From NCBI RefSeq assembly GCF_002834295.1, contig NZ_PISP01000003.1, forward strand, positions 124,001 to 188,000: a stretch of 64,000 bases of DNA. Direction: 5' to 3'. The translations under genes were made by a program, and so were the position numbers. This stretch comes from Rhodohalobacter barkolensis (lineage in GTDB: Bacteria; Bacteroidota; Rhodothermia; Balneolales; Balneolaceae). Of the stretch, positions 8,737 to 17,028 are shown in pieces (positions within the stretch are counted from its first letter, which is position 1; each line of letters opens with the position of its first letter). The notes below the pieces were generated by a model. The model saw nothing but the letters and a program-made list of their open reading frames with translations, ran no database searches and was not told the DNA's origin.

Positions 8737-9471
8737 TTATTCAGAGGCGAGCGCCTGAATGTAACGTTCGGCAACTCGGCTGTAAGCTCCATTCAACTGA
8801 TAGGCTTTTTCCAGTGTTGTTCTAGCCTCTTCTATTCGATTCAGCTGAAAATATGTATTTCCTAAATACCAATAACTCTGTTCCTGGATTATGATATTTT
8901 CAATCTCATAATCAAGAGAGCGTTCAAAGTAATCCGCAGCTTCAGTATACATTCCTTCATTGTAATATATAGATCCTGCTGTAGCGAGCAGTTCGGCCTT
9001 ACCTTCCGGAGTGCTAATGTCAGACAATCGCTGATCAACAATAGAAATTGCTGATGAGATATTTCCTCTGTTAGCCTCAGCTATTACAGACATGATAATT
9101 TCAGTAACATCTGTAGATTCAGTAACACCCTCTGCCGATCTGTAATAATCCAGTTCAATAGAACCAATCGGTTGAACTGCAAATTCTTGTTCGTTATATA
9201 CGTTGAAGAGAATTAAACCGGATGCAATAATAACAATGGCTGCAGCTGCAATCCATTGAAATACAGGTCTTTGAGTAAGAAATCGAATATTCTGTTTTCT
9301 TTCGCCATTGGCCAGGCTTTTCAAACTGGCTACGGTTTTTAAATAATCGTAGTAGTAGTCATCAAAAATAATTTCAGACCACAGTTCATCAATTTCATTT
9401 TCATTAAGATTTCCACTTACATATTGGTCAATCTTTTCTTCAAGTTCTTTATTTGTATTGCTCTCAATCAT
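8737..9471 (-). CDS. Membrane TPR protein resembling an anti-sigma factor
   Basis: 244 residues from the ATG at 9471 (a TTG three codons upstream is also in frame). The N-terminal 75 residues are cytosolic and acidic, and resemble the short helical anti-sigma domains found next to Bacteroidota ECF factors. A single transmembrane helix follows (WIAAAAIVIIASGLILF, about 79-95). The periplasmic part (about 135-244) contains two or three TPR-type repeats, for example AGSIYYNEGMYTEAADYFERSL and YLGNTYFQLNRIEEARTTLEKA. It faces the CHAT gene convergently and lies about 4.2 kb from the ECF gene. I infer a membrane-spanning sensor that holds the ECF factor. No zinc-finger anti-sigma motif is present. 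Confidence 0.65.
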   Translation of the reverse strand: MIESNTNKELEEKIDQYVSGNLNENEIDELWSEIIFDDYYYDYLKTVASLKSLANGERKQNIRFLTQRPVFQWIAAAAIVIIASGLILFNVYNEQEFAVQPIGSIELDYYRSAEGVTESTDVTEIIMSVIAEANRGNISSAISIVDQRLSDISTPEGKAELLATAGSIYYNEGMYTEAADYFERSLDYEIENIIIQEQSYWYLGNTYFQLNRIEEARTTLEKAYQLNGAYSRVAERYIQALASE

Positions 9472-9881
9472 ATCTATCAATTTGATCGTATTGGCGTAAA
9501 ATTTCGATTGCTAATCTTTATTCTCTGTATGCCAACTATTTTGTCACACATTTGAATGGTGCTATTCAAACCCCTATGAACCTTTGGTACTTTATATTTG
9601 AGGATTTTCAATTATATAAACTTTTTACCTTCTTCGAAGTTGCTAAATCTATTAAGTTCTGTCCGAAAATCCCTACAAAATTGCTGTGTATTTCGGTTTG
9701 CTTACGTACGGCTTTTATGTCAATATTCAGTCGATATATCGTTACTTACACTTACAAGAGTAATCCACCAATATTTTGTTACAAAATAAAAGGTTAAAAA
9801 GTTTTAATATATGGTCTTATTTGCCGCCTGTTAAAAAACGGTAAAATCAATAATATCAACACTTAATATTTTTTTAATTTG
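9472..9881. other. Intergenic region with divergent promoters
   Basis: About 410 bp of AT-rich DNA between the leftward anti-sigma-like gene and the rightward GH3 gene. Two short overlapping frames are present, but neither has a protein-like composition or a signal peptide, and I do not call them. It contains two copies of ATTTTGTNACA (9538-9548 and 9773-9783); a third lies upstream of the lipoprotein pair (4730-4740). No terminator or RNA structure was recognised. Confidence 0.5.
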
Positions 9882-11006
9882 ATGGAAAAACTTCACTTTT
9901 CAATTCTTTTACTAATTTTTCTCTTTTTTTGTAACACATCCTGCAGTCAGCCTGTAACAGATGAAACTATACCTCTGGATGAAAAAATTGGAGAACTTCT
10001 TATGGTGGGATTCAAGGGATTTGCCATTGAAGACACCAGTCACATAATAAGAGATATTCAGGATTATCATCTGGGCGGTGTTATTCTATTTGATTATGAT
10101 GTCCCCACATCCACTCCGCAGAGAAATATTCAATCGTTTGAACAAGTACTCAATCTTAATTCAGAACTGCAGAAGCTATCCGATAAACAACTCCTGATCG
10201 CAATTGATCAGGAAGGTGGACGAGTTGCCAGACTGAAGCCGGACAGAGGTTTTGAGCTACACGTTTCAGCTCAATATTTGGGACAAATCGATGATACTGA
10301 CACAACTCGATCCTACGCTTCTTCCATGAGTGAACAATTAAATGAACTCGGCTTTAACATCAACTTTGCACCTGTAGTAGATCTAAATACAAATCCTCAA
10401 AATCCGGTTATTGGTGCAATTGAACGAAGTTTTGGTGCTGATCCGGATCTGGTAACAAAGCACGCTTCTATTTTCCTGAATGAGTTTGAAAAAAATGGCA
10501 TAATCGGCGTCATTAAACACTTCCCGGGGCACGGTAGCGCATGGAATGATTCTCACGTGGGAATGGCCGATGTTACAGAAACATGGGATGATTCTGAACT
10601 AAAGCCCTATCAAAATTTGATCGAATCCGATCGGAATTTCGCCATAATGACGGCTCATGTGTTTAATGAAAATCTCGACACTGAATTTCCGGCCACACTT
10701 TCCAGAACCGTTCAAACTGACCTTTTGCGGGATCAACTCAGGTATGAAGGCGTACTTTTTTCGGATGATATGCAGATGGAAGCAATCCGGTCATTTTACG
10801 GACTTGAAATGGCCATCATACAAACCATTAATGCCGGTGTTGATATCTTAGTGTTTGGCAACAACTCCATTTATGACCCTGAGATTGTCCCAAAAGCTGT
10901 TGAAATCATCAAGAATAGTATACAGTCCGGAGAAATCCCGGAAGATCGTATTCATGAATCATATGAAAGAGTCCAAGCATTAAAAGAAAAACTGTCAGAT
11001 GGGTAA
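9882..11006 (+). CDS. Glycoside hydrolase family 3 lipoprotein (beta-N-acetylhexosaminidase-like)
   Basis: 374 residues from the ATG at 9882 (a TTG directly before it is also in frame). The lipoprotein signal ends near NTSCSQ. The single GH3 catalytic domain carries the NagZ-type signature KHFPGHGS (about 212) with the later LNAG-like block replaced by SRTVQTDLLR. FSDDMQMEAI (about 294) supplies the Asp nucleophile, and AIDQEGGRVARL is the substrate-binding block. This short form, without a C-terminal fibronectin domain, is typical of beta-N-acetylglucosaminidases that act on cell-wall fragments. Anchoring in the envelope fits peptidoglycan recycling or chitin-fragment use. It overlaps the next gene by 8 bp. 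Confidence 0.88.
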   Translation: MEKLHFSILLLIFLFFCNTSCSQPVTDETIPLDEKIGELLMVGFKGFAIEDTSHIIRDIQDYHLGGVILFDYDVPTSTPQRNIQSFEQVLNLNSELQKLSDKQLLIAIDQEGGRVARLKPDRGFELHVSAQYLGQIDDTDTTRSYASSMSEQLNELGFNINFAPVVDLNTNPQNPVIGAIERSFGADPDLVTKHASIFLNEFEKNGIIGVIKHFPGHGSAWNDSHVGMADVTETWDDSELKPYQNLIESDRNFAIMTAHVFNENLDTEFPATLSRTVQTDLLRDQLRYEGVLFSDDMQMEAIRSFYGLEMAIIQTINAGVDILVFGNNSIYDPEIVPKAVEIIKNSIQSGEIPEDRIHESYERVQALKEKLSDG

Positions 11007-11571
11007 ATCATATAGTTATACAGATATTATTTCCGAATACTCAGATGCCCTTCAGCGGATTGAGGACTTGACACAAGCGCCGGAAGACCTCTTTCTGCTC
11101 AAACCTGCCCCCAATGTATGGAGTGCAAACGAAATCTTCAGACATCTTAGAAGATTTAATAATCTCTACTTACGTAATATTGATCAGATTATCAGAGATA
11201 GCAACAGACCAACCTCCGATCATTCAAGCTTTGAGCCGAAACTGATCTCCAAAGTATTGATTCGATTCATGGAGCCTCCGTATAAGCTTAAAATTCCAAC
11301 ACTGGCTCCGATGTACCCGAAGATTTCCTCTGACATGGGAATGCAGGAAGCCACTTCAGATTTGAGAGAAACCAACCAAATGGCTATCGACTTTTTGGAA
11401 GATTTGAGATCAAATCAAGCAGATCTGAATAAGATAAAAGGGTTTCACCCGATTTTTAAAATCCTTCCCATGTCCCTTACCGAGCTTTTCCTGGTAATGT
11501 CGGCACATCAAAGACGACACTTTTGGCAGGCAGAGCAAACTCTTTACCGCCTGTCGGGCACCCATTACTAA
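10999..11571 (+). CDS. DinB/YfiT-like four-helix protein
   Basis: 190 residues with the DinB superfamily pattern: an early WSANEIFRHL segment (about 42-51) supplying one histidine, and the late AHQRRHFWQAEQ (about 170-181) supplying the others of the usual metal triad. These proteins form four-helix bundles, often bind a divalent metal, and include thiol-dependent transferases; the substrate cannot be told here. The start codon overlaps the end of the GH3 gene by 8 bp, which suggests translational coupling. No signal peptide, so cytosolic. Confidence 0.75.
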   Translation: MGKSYSYTDIISEYSDALQRIEDLTQAPEDLFLLKPAPNVWSANEIFRHLRRFNNLYLRNIDQIIRDSNRPTSDHSSFEPKLISKVLIRFMEPPYKLKIPTLAPMYPKISSDMGMQEATSDLRETNQMAIDFLEDLRSNQADLNKIKGFHPIFKILPMSLTELFLVMSAHQRRHFWQAEQTLYRLSGTHY

Positions 11572-11576
11572 CTGCT

Positions 11577-12023
11577 CTACTCCTTAACTGTCACATATTT
11601 TAAAATTTCGACAACCTGCTGAGGAGTTTGGCAAACAGCCAAGGCGGCCGCATCGACCTCTTTTAAGGCATGTGTATGCTCTTCCGGATGCATCACAATC
11701 AACTTTTTCCCAAGTGCTGAAGCGTATCCGGCATCAAATGCAGCATTCCATTGGCGATATTTCTCTCCAAATTTGACTACTACTATATCAGACTGTTCAA
11801 TTAAGGTTCGGGTGCGAATGGCATTAATCATTCCGCCTTTGTGATCTTTCCAGAAATCCTTCTCCTCTTCACCCAACACATCCACGCCCACATTGTCCGA
11901 TGCAGGGTGATCTGTCACAGGAGCCGATATTTCTACAGGCAGATTTTCCTTCGCAACTCCTTCCTCAATTTCTTCGCGCCAGTCTGAATGAATCTCACCG
12001 GCTAAATAGACATTCCATTCCAT
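11577..12023 (-). CDS. YtoQ family protein
   Basis: 148 residues that match the YtoQ family closely in length and layout: VYLAGEIHSDWR at the N-terminus, an APVTDHPASDNVG block, and NAAFDAGYASALGKKLIVMHPEEHTHALKEVDAAA. The fold is related to nucleoside 2-deoxyribosyltransferase-like enzymes (the GEIHSDW and FDAGYA motifs resemble the substrate pocket), but the reaction has not been assigned. It is convergent with the DinB-like gene, with only 5 bp between stops. Confidence 0.82.
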   Translation of the reverse strand: MEWNVYLAGEIHSDWREEIEEGVAKENLPVEISAPVTDHPASDNVGVDVLGEEEKDFWKDHKGGMINAIRTRTLIEQSDIVVVKFGEKYRQWNAAFDAGYASALGKKLIVMHPEEHTHALKEVDAAALAVCQTPQQVVEILKYVTVKE

Positions 12024-12120
12024 TTTTCGACCAATTTTTCTTCACATTATTCTTATTAATTACAACAGGCAGAAATTTCGATTCATTCAACAAGTGAAGC
12101 TTACCCACTGGGTAAAACTA

Positions 12121-12156
12121 AAAACCTCCGAACTTTTAAATCCGGAGGTTTTTAAA
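12121..12156. terminator. Terminator downstream of the S9 peptidase gene
   Basis: AAAACCTCCG and CGGAGGTTTT arms around a 12-nt loop. T-rich on both outer flanks, so it probably stops the leftward S9 gene and may also act rightward. Confidence 0.8.
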
Positions 12157-12160
12157 AAAT

Positions 12161-14932
12161 CTATTCACCGCGATAGGGAACTCCGTCCGTTATCCAGGCA
12201 GGAGCGGGTACGCCTTTCAGATAGTGATCCATGTATTCTTTCATCTTGATCGCATAATCCAATCTGTTCGCCATTTTCCGCAGATGGTGCGGTTCATCGT
12301 AGTAGTGTAGAAAAACGGATTCTTTACCGTTACGACGCAACGCAAGATAAAGCTCGATGGACTGGTACCACGGCACAGCTTCATCAGCATCTCCATGCTG
12401 AATCATAATCGGAGTATTGATTCGATCTGCAAAGAAGACCGGAGAGTTTTCGATGTAAGGCGCTAAATTCTCCCACATACTCACACCCAGCCGACTCTGA
12501 GTCTGTTCATACTGAAACTGTCGAGCAAGACCCGATCCCCAGCGAATACCGCTGTATGCACTGGTCATATTACCCACAGGTGCACCTGCGACAGCCGCGG
12601 CAAAAATATCTGTTTGAGTTACTACTTGAGCTGTCAGGTAACCACTCCAGGAGTGACCGTGCAGACCAATCGCGTCCGGATCTGCAACACCCATTTCAAT
12701 CAGCTTTTGAACTCCCGGCACAAGGTTTTTGGTTGCTGAATATCCCGGAATGGGAACATCAAACCATACATCCGGCAGAAATACAGCGTAGCCGTCACTT
12801 GCATACTGCGCAAGATTAGGCCTGTGATTGGTTACGGGTGTATTGAAATCGTGTAGACGCTGCGAAAAACGTTCGTAGTAGTAGATAAACACAGGATATT
12901 TTTTATCCGGATCGTAATCTCCCGGGTAGATTAATATTCCCTGAACGGTATCACCATCCATATTCAGCCAGTCAATCAACTCCGCTTCTCCCCAGGCAAA
13001 TCGATCCAGTAGATCTTCATGCAGATTCGACACTTTAGCCGGATTGCGAAACCGGCGGTCTGCTGCCACCCACAAGTTCGGATACTCCTGATACGTCTCC
13101 TGTGTAAACAGAATTGCGTCATCATCCTCTGCAAGAGCCACAATGTTGAAACGTTTATCGTCTTCCATGATTTGATCGGTACCGGTTCGGCCAACACGCG
13201 CTTCATAAAATCCGTAGCTTTTATTCCAGTCATGGAACATGGTAAGCAGTAATCGCTCATTTCGTGCATATGTCTCTGTATCCGGATCAAGATCGCGGAT
13301 TCTGAAAATCCGATTCTCCTCGCGCCCTTCTGTAATTTTAAGCGATTCGCCGGATTGCGTATCAAATTGCCAAATATCGTATTTGTCATTAATCAAAACA
13401 GCACGGTCATCATCTGTCCAGCCTGCGATATCGTACGAACCGGATGGCTGTGGACGATCGTTATCCTCATCAAAGAAAGGTGTTTCAATATCCGCTGTGA
13501 GATTTCTTGTTGAACCGTTTTCGGTATGCTTCAGATGCCAGTCATCACCGTCAAACCAGGCTGCATATTGCCCGTTTGGCGACAGTGACGCGCCAAATCG
13601 CTGCTGCTCCAGAAACTGTTCCGCTTCACCTGATTGCAGATCAACCAGATAGTAATCCCGATAAGTACCATCCCACGTTCGCAGTTTTTGATAAGGCAGA
13701 TCAGACGAACCCAATGCCTTACCCGGATGATGAACCGGTCCTACATCAGGAATTTCTTTATTGGCGAGCTGAACTGATCTTCCGGAATCTAAATGATATA
13801 CCGCTGTAAAGAGGTGATTTTTCGTTCTTTCCCAAGTTACCTTCTCCTGTGTTTTGATTTGTGGATCATCCCAATGCCACACTTTGCCTTCAATATCTTT
13901 CATAATTCGGTCAATGTCGTACAGATTTTCTACAGTCACAGAGTCCGCCTCCTCTTTATGTTCGTCGAGTGCAACCATCTCGGCATCCATTACACCATAA
14001 AAAAGACGGTTTCCATCGTTTGTCCAGGTGAGGTTGTTATTCGACCTCAATCTGAAACCTTCTTCCACATCATCCGGATTCAGATGAGTTTCTAGTTCTC
14101 CATTTGCTGCCGTCCAGGTTTGAATGGATGCATCTGAAGGATAAAATTCAAATTCCGGATCAAATGCACTTTCTGTAAATGCCAGAACGGATTCACTGTC
14201 ATCCCATGTAAGATTTGAATAGAATGAATTTTCACTTCCGGCTATTTTCTGAACTCCTCCGTCTGCTGATTTCAGATCCAGCATGTACAATCCATTCCCC
14301 TTACCTGATGTATCCACAACAGAGTAAGCTAAATAGGACGATGTGCTGTCCATCGCTGCTTCGTTCACAAACGGCAACATCTGCTCTCGATTATTCTCCA
14401 GATTCAGAATCTGCACCGGCAAACCAATTTCAGAGTTTTTAAACTCACCTTTACTCACCTCTTCAGTTTGATGGTGATTGATCCTTACCCAACGACCATC
14501 ATTCGAGAAAGAGAAACTTCGTACTTCTTCAAACTCCATTGTCTCTCCTGAAGACGTATTCAGTAGTGCCAAACCCTGTTTAGGGCCATTATTATCAGCA
14601 TTTTGCGCCTCGATGTACGGAGGCTGAACAAGAGCCCCAACCCATTTTCCATCAGAGCTGATTTGAGGACTTGCACCTCGCTCAATTGAAAACTCCTGGC
14701 GGCCGTTCACACTTTTCACCACCACTTCACCATCGCCAACCTCAGGCCAGACACCATATACCACCCAGTTTCCATCATCAGAAATGGTTGGTGATTTGAT
14801 GTCTTCGAATTTCATGACATCCTCGAAAGTAAACTGTCCCTGAGACTGAGCAGCCTGATTGAGGAAGATCACGGAAAGCATTGTAGAGAAAAGAAGTAGA
14901 TGTACTGATTTCTGTAGCAATTGTTTTAGCAT
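12161..14932 (-). CDS. S9 family (prolyl oligopeptidase-type) secreted peptidase
   Basis: 923 residues with an N-terminal signal (SVHLLLFSTMLSVIFLNQAAQSQ). Residues of about 45-640 form a beta-propeller with repeated SxDGxW-type blades (TISDDGNWVVYG, QISSDGKWVGAL). The C-terminal alpha/beta hydrolase domain (about 660-900) holds the catalytic Ser in GLHGHSWSG (about 760), the Asp in HGDADEAVPW (about 850) and the His in DEPHHLRK (about 880). This is the layout of dipeptidyl or acylaminoacyl peptidases, in a length common for the large S9 forms of Bacteroidota. It should release short peptides in the periplasm. It has its own terminator and stands alone. Confidence 0.92.
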   Translation of the reverse strand: MLKQLLQKSVHLLLFSTMLSVIFLNQAAQSQGQFTFEDVMKFEDIKSPTISDDGNWVVYGVWPEVGDGEVVVKSVNGRQEFSIERGASPQISSDGKWVGALVQPPYIEAQNADNNGPKQGLALLNTSSGETMEFEEVRSFSFSNDGRWVRINHHQTEEVSKGEFKNSEIGLPVQILNLENNREQMLPFVNEAAMDSTSSYLAYSVVDTSGKGNGLYMLDLKSADGGVQKIAGSENSFYSNLTWDDSESVLAFTESAFDPEFEFYPSDASIQTWTAANGELETHLNPDDVEEGFRLRSNNNLTWTNDGNRLFYGVMDAEMVALDEHKEEADSVTVENLYDIDRIMKDIEGKVWHWDDPQIKTQEKVTWERTKNHLFTAVYHLDSGRSVQLANKEIPDVGPVHHPGKALGSSDLPYQKLRTWDGTYRDYYLVDLQSGEAEQFLEQQRFGASLSPNGQYAAWFDGDDWHLKHTENGSTRNLTADIETPFFDEDNDRPQPSGSYDIAGWTDDDRAVLINDKYDIWQFDTQSGESLKITEGREENRIFRIRDLDPDTETYARNERLLLTMFHDWNKSYGFYEARVGRTGTDQIMEDDKRFNIVALAEDDDAILFTQETYQEYPNLWVAADRRFRNPAKVSNLHEDLLDRFAWGEAELIDWLNMDGDTVQGILIYPGDYDPDKKYPVFIYYYERFSQRLHDFNTPVTNHRPNLAQYASDGYAVFLPDVWFDVPIPGYSATKNLVPGVQKLIEMGVADPDAIGLHGHSWSGYLTAQVVTQTDIFAAAVAGAPVGNMTSAYSGIRWGSGLARQFQYEQTQSRLGVSMWENLAPYIENSPVFFADRINTPIMIQHGDADEAVPWYQSIELYLALRRNGKESVFLHYYDEPHHLRKMANRLDYAIKMKEYMDHYLKGVPAPAWITDGVPYRGE

Positions 14933-15029
14933 TGATTCCGGTTTTGTTCTGGTTAACTATAAGAATCTAACAATCGAATATGTAAAAAGATGAATAATTA
15001 CACGGCTACAAAATACGATATCACAACTA

Positions 15030-16304
15030 TTACGCACGAACGGTTAAAACTTCATCCCACCTTGTTGTGTATCTTGGACTCAGAAACTGTTGTTTCATCT
15101 GCCAGGTCTGATCGATCCCGGTGGAAGCCGAATGAAGTGTTCGTTTACCAAATTTTGAATTGATGTGATCTAAACTCTCCATCAGGGATTTTTTTCTGTT
15201 TGAGTAATCCACCTCTGAAAAGAGTGAAGTTTGAATCTCGGAGTCCGGCACCAATCCGGTGAGCATCACCCACGCTTTTCTGTATTTCCTCCCTTTCTCA
15301 AAAAGTTGTACAGCACACATTCTTGCAACGGAGATCAGTGTGGATAAATCTGCGGTTGGTGTCTGCAGATCCACGCTCAGCCCAAATTTATAGGGTAATC
15401 CGGGATTTGAATATTTATCGGTTACAAGGGTTACCGTAATCATCCCGGTCAAGCTGTTCTGTTTTCTCAATTTTTCGGATGCGCGCTCCGTGAATGTTGA
15501 AACAGCCTCTGTCAGATCGTTCAGGTCATACACCGGTCTGCCAAATGACCTGGAGCTCAAAATACCTTTTCTCTGATCCACTGCATGTTCAATCTCAAGA
15601 CAGGAATGGCCACGCAGCTCCCATACCATTCGCAAACCGGTCACTTTCATCTTACTCCGAATCCAGGAGTCGGGCTGCTGAATCAGATTCCAGGCAGTAA
15701 CTACTCCGTGCTTCTGTAAAGTTTTCGAATAATTTCTACCCACTCCCCAGATTTCAGAAACAGGCGTATTCTTTAGCAATGTTTGATGCTCCCGATGGGA
15801 ACGAAGAGCCATCACCCCGCCTGAGTATTTATCAGATTTTGCCGATTCATTGGCTAATTTTGCCAACGTTTTAGTCCGGGCCAATCCTACAGAAACCGGA
15901 ATCCCCGTCCACTGCAAAACCCTTCTCCTGATCTCTTTACCTTTTTCGATGATATCTTGATGATCTCGACCAGAAATTTCCGCAAACGCTTCATCAATGC
16001 TATACACTTCCATGTTGGGCGTAACAGTTTGAATGGTCTCCATCACCCGCCGGCTCATATCACCGTATAGTGCATAATTGGAGGAGCAAACCGCAATATT
16101 ATGACGTTTTACATCGGGGCGTACTTTAAATTCCGGAACTCCCATTCCCACTCCACACTCTTTGGCTTCATTGGATCGGGCAATCACACAGCCATCATTG
16201 TTTGAAAGAATCACAACAGGGCGATTTCGTAATGACGGATCAAACACGCGTTCGCATGATGCATAAAAGTTATTACAATCGATCAGAGCAAATGCGGAAG
16301 GCAT
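15030..16304 (-). CDS. umuC: Error-prone DNA polymerase V catalytic subunit UmuC
   Basis: Y-family polymerase of 424 residues, the normal UmuC length. Catalytic motifs: ALIDCNNFYASCERVF at the N-terminus (metal Asp) and VYSIDEAFAEI (about 100-110, the SIDE box). Helix-hairpin-helix and little-finger regions follow (VSEIWGVGRNYSKTLQKHGV around 180, then about 240-350), and the last about 60 residues match the UmuC-specific tail. It carries out translesion synthesis after DNA damage, with UmuD' dimers and RecA. The umuD gene is 22 bp upstream on the same strand and both are probably governed by the palindrome at 16757-16779. Confidence 0.95.
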   Translation of the reverse strand: MPSAFALIDCNNFYASCERVFDPSLRNRPVVILSNNDGCVIARSNEAKECGVGMGVPEFKVRPDVKRHNIAVCSSNYALYGDMSRRVMETIQTVTPNMEVYSIDEAFAEISGRDHQDIIEKGKEIRRRVLQWTGIPVSVGLARTKTLAKLANESAKSDKYSGGVMALRSHREHQTLLKNTPVSEIWGVGRNYSKTLQKHGVVTAWNLIQQPDSWIRSKMKVTGLRMVWELRGHSCLEIEHAVDQRKGILSSRSFGRPVYDLNDLTEAVSTFTERASEKLRKQNSLTGMITVTLVTDKYSNPGLPYKFGLSVDLQTPTADLSTLISVARMCAVQLFEKGRKYRKAWVMLTGLVPDSEIQTSLFSEVDYSNRKKSLMESLDHINSKFGKRTLHSASTGIDQTWQMKQQFLSPRYTTRWDEVLTVRA

Positions 16305-16326
16305 AAGAAATCCTCAGTAGACAAGA

Positions 16327-16737
16327 CTAAACAGCATGGACGATGTGCGTTACTTTACCCCAGATTACTGTTTCGTCGCCAAAACTGATCGGGCGATGAC
16401 TCCCATCCCCAAGAAGCAGAACCCACTCATCAAATTGCCGTTCTACACGACATATTGTAATCTCTCCATCCAATACAGCAAGTACTAACGAATCATTCTT
16501 GGGCGCCAGGGAACGGTCTACCACAAGAATATCTCCGTTATGAATCCCAAGCAGTGAATTCGATTCACCCTCAACCCGGCTAAAAAAAGTAGATGTTGGG
16601 TGCTTAACTACATGTTTATGTAAATTCAGCCTGTTTTCCAGATGATCCGTTGCCGGAGATGGAAATCCGGTTTCGTTCACTCCTGAAGATTGAGGTTCCG
16701 TTACGGTATTTCCGGGGTAGGCGATAGCTGCTTTCAT
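16327..16737 (-). CDS. umuD: UmuD-like S24 peptidase with an altered catalytic centre
   Basis: 136 residues, aligned end to end with E. coli UmuD (GFPSPATDHLENRLNLH against its GFPSPAADYVEQRIDLN). The nucleophile Ser is kept (GES, residue 59), but the next residue is Asn rather than the usual Met. The position of the catalytic Lys (Lys97 in E. coli, DGEFTVKK) is Cys here (DGEITICR, codon TGT, residue 96). The residue before the cleavage-site Gly is Thr rather than Cys or Ala. UmuD normally cleaves itself on RecA filaments to give the form active with UmuC; the missing Lys makes self-cleavage doubtful. It precedes umuC by 22 bp. Confidence 0.88.
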   Translation of the reverse strand: MKAAIAYPGNTVTEPQSSGVNETGFPSPATDHLENRLNLHKHVVKHPTSTFFSRVEGESNSLLGIHNGDILVVDRSLAPKNDSLVLAVLDGEITICRVERQFDEWVLLLGDGSHRPISFGDETVIWGKVTHIVHAV

Positions 16738-16756
16738 AGTAATCCATTTAGGTTAA

Positions 16757-16779
16757 CACACATATCCAATATATGTGTG
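16757..16779. promoter_or_regulatory. Perfect palindrome upstream of umuDC (candidate SOS operator)
   Basis: CACACATAT and ATATGTGTG arms, 9 bp each and perfect, around a CCAAT spacer. The palindrome ends 20 bp before the umuD start codon, where a repressor would block transcription or initiation. I know of no established LexA consensus for this group that matches it, so the link to LexA is inferred from position only. Confidence 0.5.
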
Positions 16780-17028
16780 ATTAATGTTAAATGACAATTC
16801 TTCGTTCATTTTTTTTGGGTAACCTATTCGGTTGGGAAGATTGATTTTAGAAGCTATCGGTACCATTCATTCCAAAAACAGATGTGTACCTACTCAATTT
16901 TTGTGCTTTTCCACACATTTAAAATGAAAATTCCTATTTCATAAAATCTGAATTTTAAAAATGTACGCACGTACGTCAGAATTCTGTTATTTTTAACAGT
17001 GTAAAATCTGTAACCATAACAATCCTCG

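Noticed and set aside
9542-9569. ECF41-type promoter (TGTCACA with a CGTC -10)
   Set aside because: No CGTC at about 16 bases from the TGTCACA; the sigma factor also lacks the C-terminal extension of ECF41.
9552-9797. Two overlapping rightward frames of 81 and 63 codons in the gap before the GH3 gene
   Set aside because: AT-rich, with no protein-like composition, and they occupy the promoter region.
12976-14442. Several frames of 75-137 codons on both strands inside the S9 peptidase gene
   Set aside because: Shadows of a strongly coding gene with intact catalytic triad.
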